Shown: one piece after another, positions 63,749 through 64,000 of the stretch
Layout: each line of letters opens with the position of its first letter
How positions within the stretch are numbered: the stretch's first letter is position 1
From: Cyclobacteriaceae bacterium
GTDB lineage: Bacteria; Bacteroidota; Bacteroidia; Cytophagales; Cyclobacteriaceae
Direction of reading: 5' to 3'
Length of the DNA stretch: 64,000 bases
NCBI GenBank assembly: GCA_958296015.1
Contig: CATQIH010000006.1
Span: forward strand, 1 to 64,000
Notes under the pieces: generated by a model
The model's input: only the letters and a program-made list of their open reading frames with translations
The model's database searches: none
What the model was told of the DNA's origin: nothing
Program-made: the position numbers and the translations under genes

Positions 63749-64000
63749 ATCATATCAAGTTGCTGATGTAAGTGGGCCTGGATGCGTTCGCGCAGGGCTT
63801 GCAAGCTATCCCAGTAGCTGACCTGATAATGATAGGTGTTGCGCTGCCCGGTGTAGCTCTTGCGGATGTACTCCAGTTCCAACAGGCTGTTCAGGTAGTT
63901 CTGACAACCGGTTTTGCTCATCCGCAGGGCTTGCCGGATATCCCGCTGGCTAAAGGCGTAGTCCTGATCCCCGTTGCTTGATTTGGTTTTCTCTTGCACG
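63733..64000 (-). CDS. Primase/AAA+ fusion, C-terminal end, partial
   Basis: Only the last 88 codons are in the window: a linker and the C-terminal winged helix (FSQRDIRQALRMSKTGCQNYLNSLLELEYIRKSYTGQRNTYHYQV), identical to unit 1. The gene continues past 64000. Confidence 0.8.
   Translation of the reverse strand, partial: VQEKTKSSNGDQDYAFSQRDIRQALRMSKTGCQNYLNSLLELEYIRKSYTGQRNTYHYQVSYWDSLQALRERIQAHLHQQLDMITDQS

Larger units (their letters stand above)
61023..64000. repeat. Repeat B, copy 2 (matches 43427-46404), cut by window end
   Basis: See repeat B copy 1. It continues beyond the window. Confidence 0.9.

Noticed and set aside
41287-64000. Tandem units as a pure assembly artefact
   Set aside because: The copies differ in toxin, immunity and toxin-antitoxin genes, one has an IS4 insertion, and there is a coding difference. 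Misjoining at 61.0 kb remains possible and is noted.

Overview
The window looks like a Bacteroidota genome of the Cytophagia/Sphingobacteriia type. The evidence is a large surface protein with a type IX secretion C-terminus, a SusC/SusD polysaccharide-utilisation locus, RHS orphan genes starting MGCLKLTY, and TAnnTTTG promoter elements. There are no rRNA or tRNA genes that I can see. Much of the window is mobile or decaying DNA.

Layout. 0.3-5.8 kb: a giant DUF285 (BspA-like) surface protein. 5.8-7.1 kb: a dead IS3 element. 7.2-14.6 kb, minus strand: a sugar locus (SusC fragment, SusD, GH43-type hydrolase, arabinose-isomerase-like enzyme, RhaT-type permease) whose SusC 5' half is cut off by an ISAs1 element at 14.6-15.7 kb. 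15.8-35 kb: many small accessory genes (short-chain dehydrogenases, ABM monooxygenases, SnoaL-like proteins, VOC, EVE, SRPBCC, two Imm5-like proteins, MFS pump, aldo/keto reductase, RidA, two Crp/Fnr and two AraC regulators), with several broken copies and signs of transfer. 35.8-41 kb: a graveyard of recombinases (frameshifted serine recombinase with a perfect 40-bp palindrome, IS110, ISKra4 inserted in a resolvase, frameshifted pRiA4b ORF-3-like gene).

41.3-64 kb: three related composite units in tandem, running off the right edge. Each unit reads, on the minus strand: primase/AAA+ ATPase, two overlapping tyrosine recombinases, an optional HigBA toxin-antitoxin pair, about 0.6-0.7 kb of structured non-coding DNA, an RHS-core 'tip' with a different C-terminal toxin domain, and a candidate immunity gene. 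A divergent XRE regulator faces the primase in units 1 and 2. The tips look like a caspase-clan-like peptidase (unit 1), an Ntox44-like domain (unit 2) and a zinc peptidoglycan-peptidase-like domain (unit 3). Unit 3 is a mosaic: its RHS leader and non-coding part repeat unit 2, its recombinase part repeats unit 1, and the switch occurs at a 15-bp sequence common to all three.

The second unusual signal is a family of 14-16 nt GC-rich micro-insertions (approximate consensus CGGGYCGCCGGGCGR, either orientation). Thirteen interrupt the IS110 transposase and four the IS3 genes; a decayed one is probable in ISKra4. Removing the insertions restores complete frames: 334 aa for IS110 and 104 aa for IS3 OrfA; OrfB (272 aa) also needs one lost base put back. 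I saw none in the other genes.
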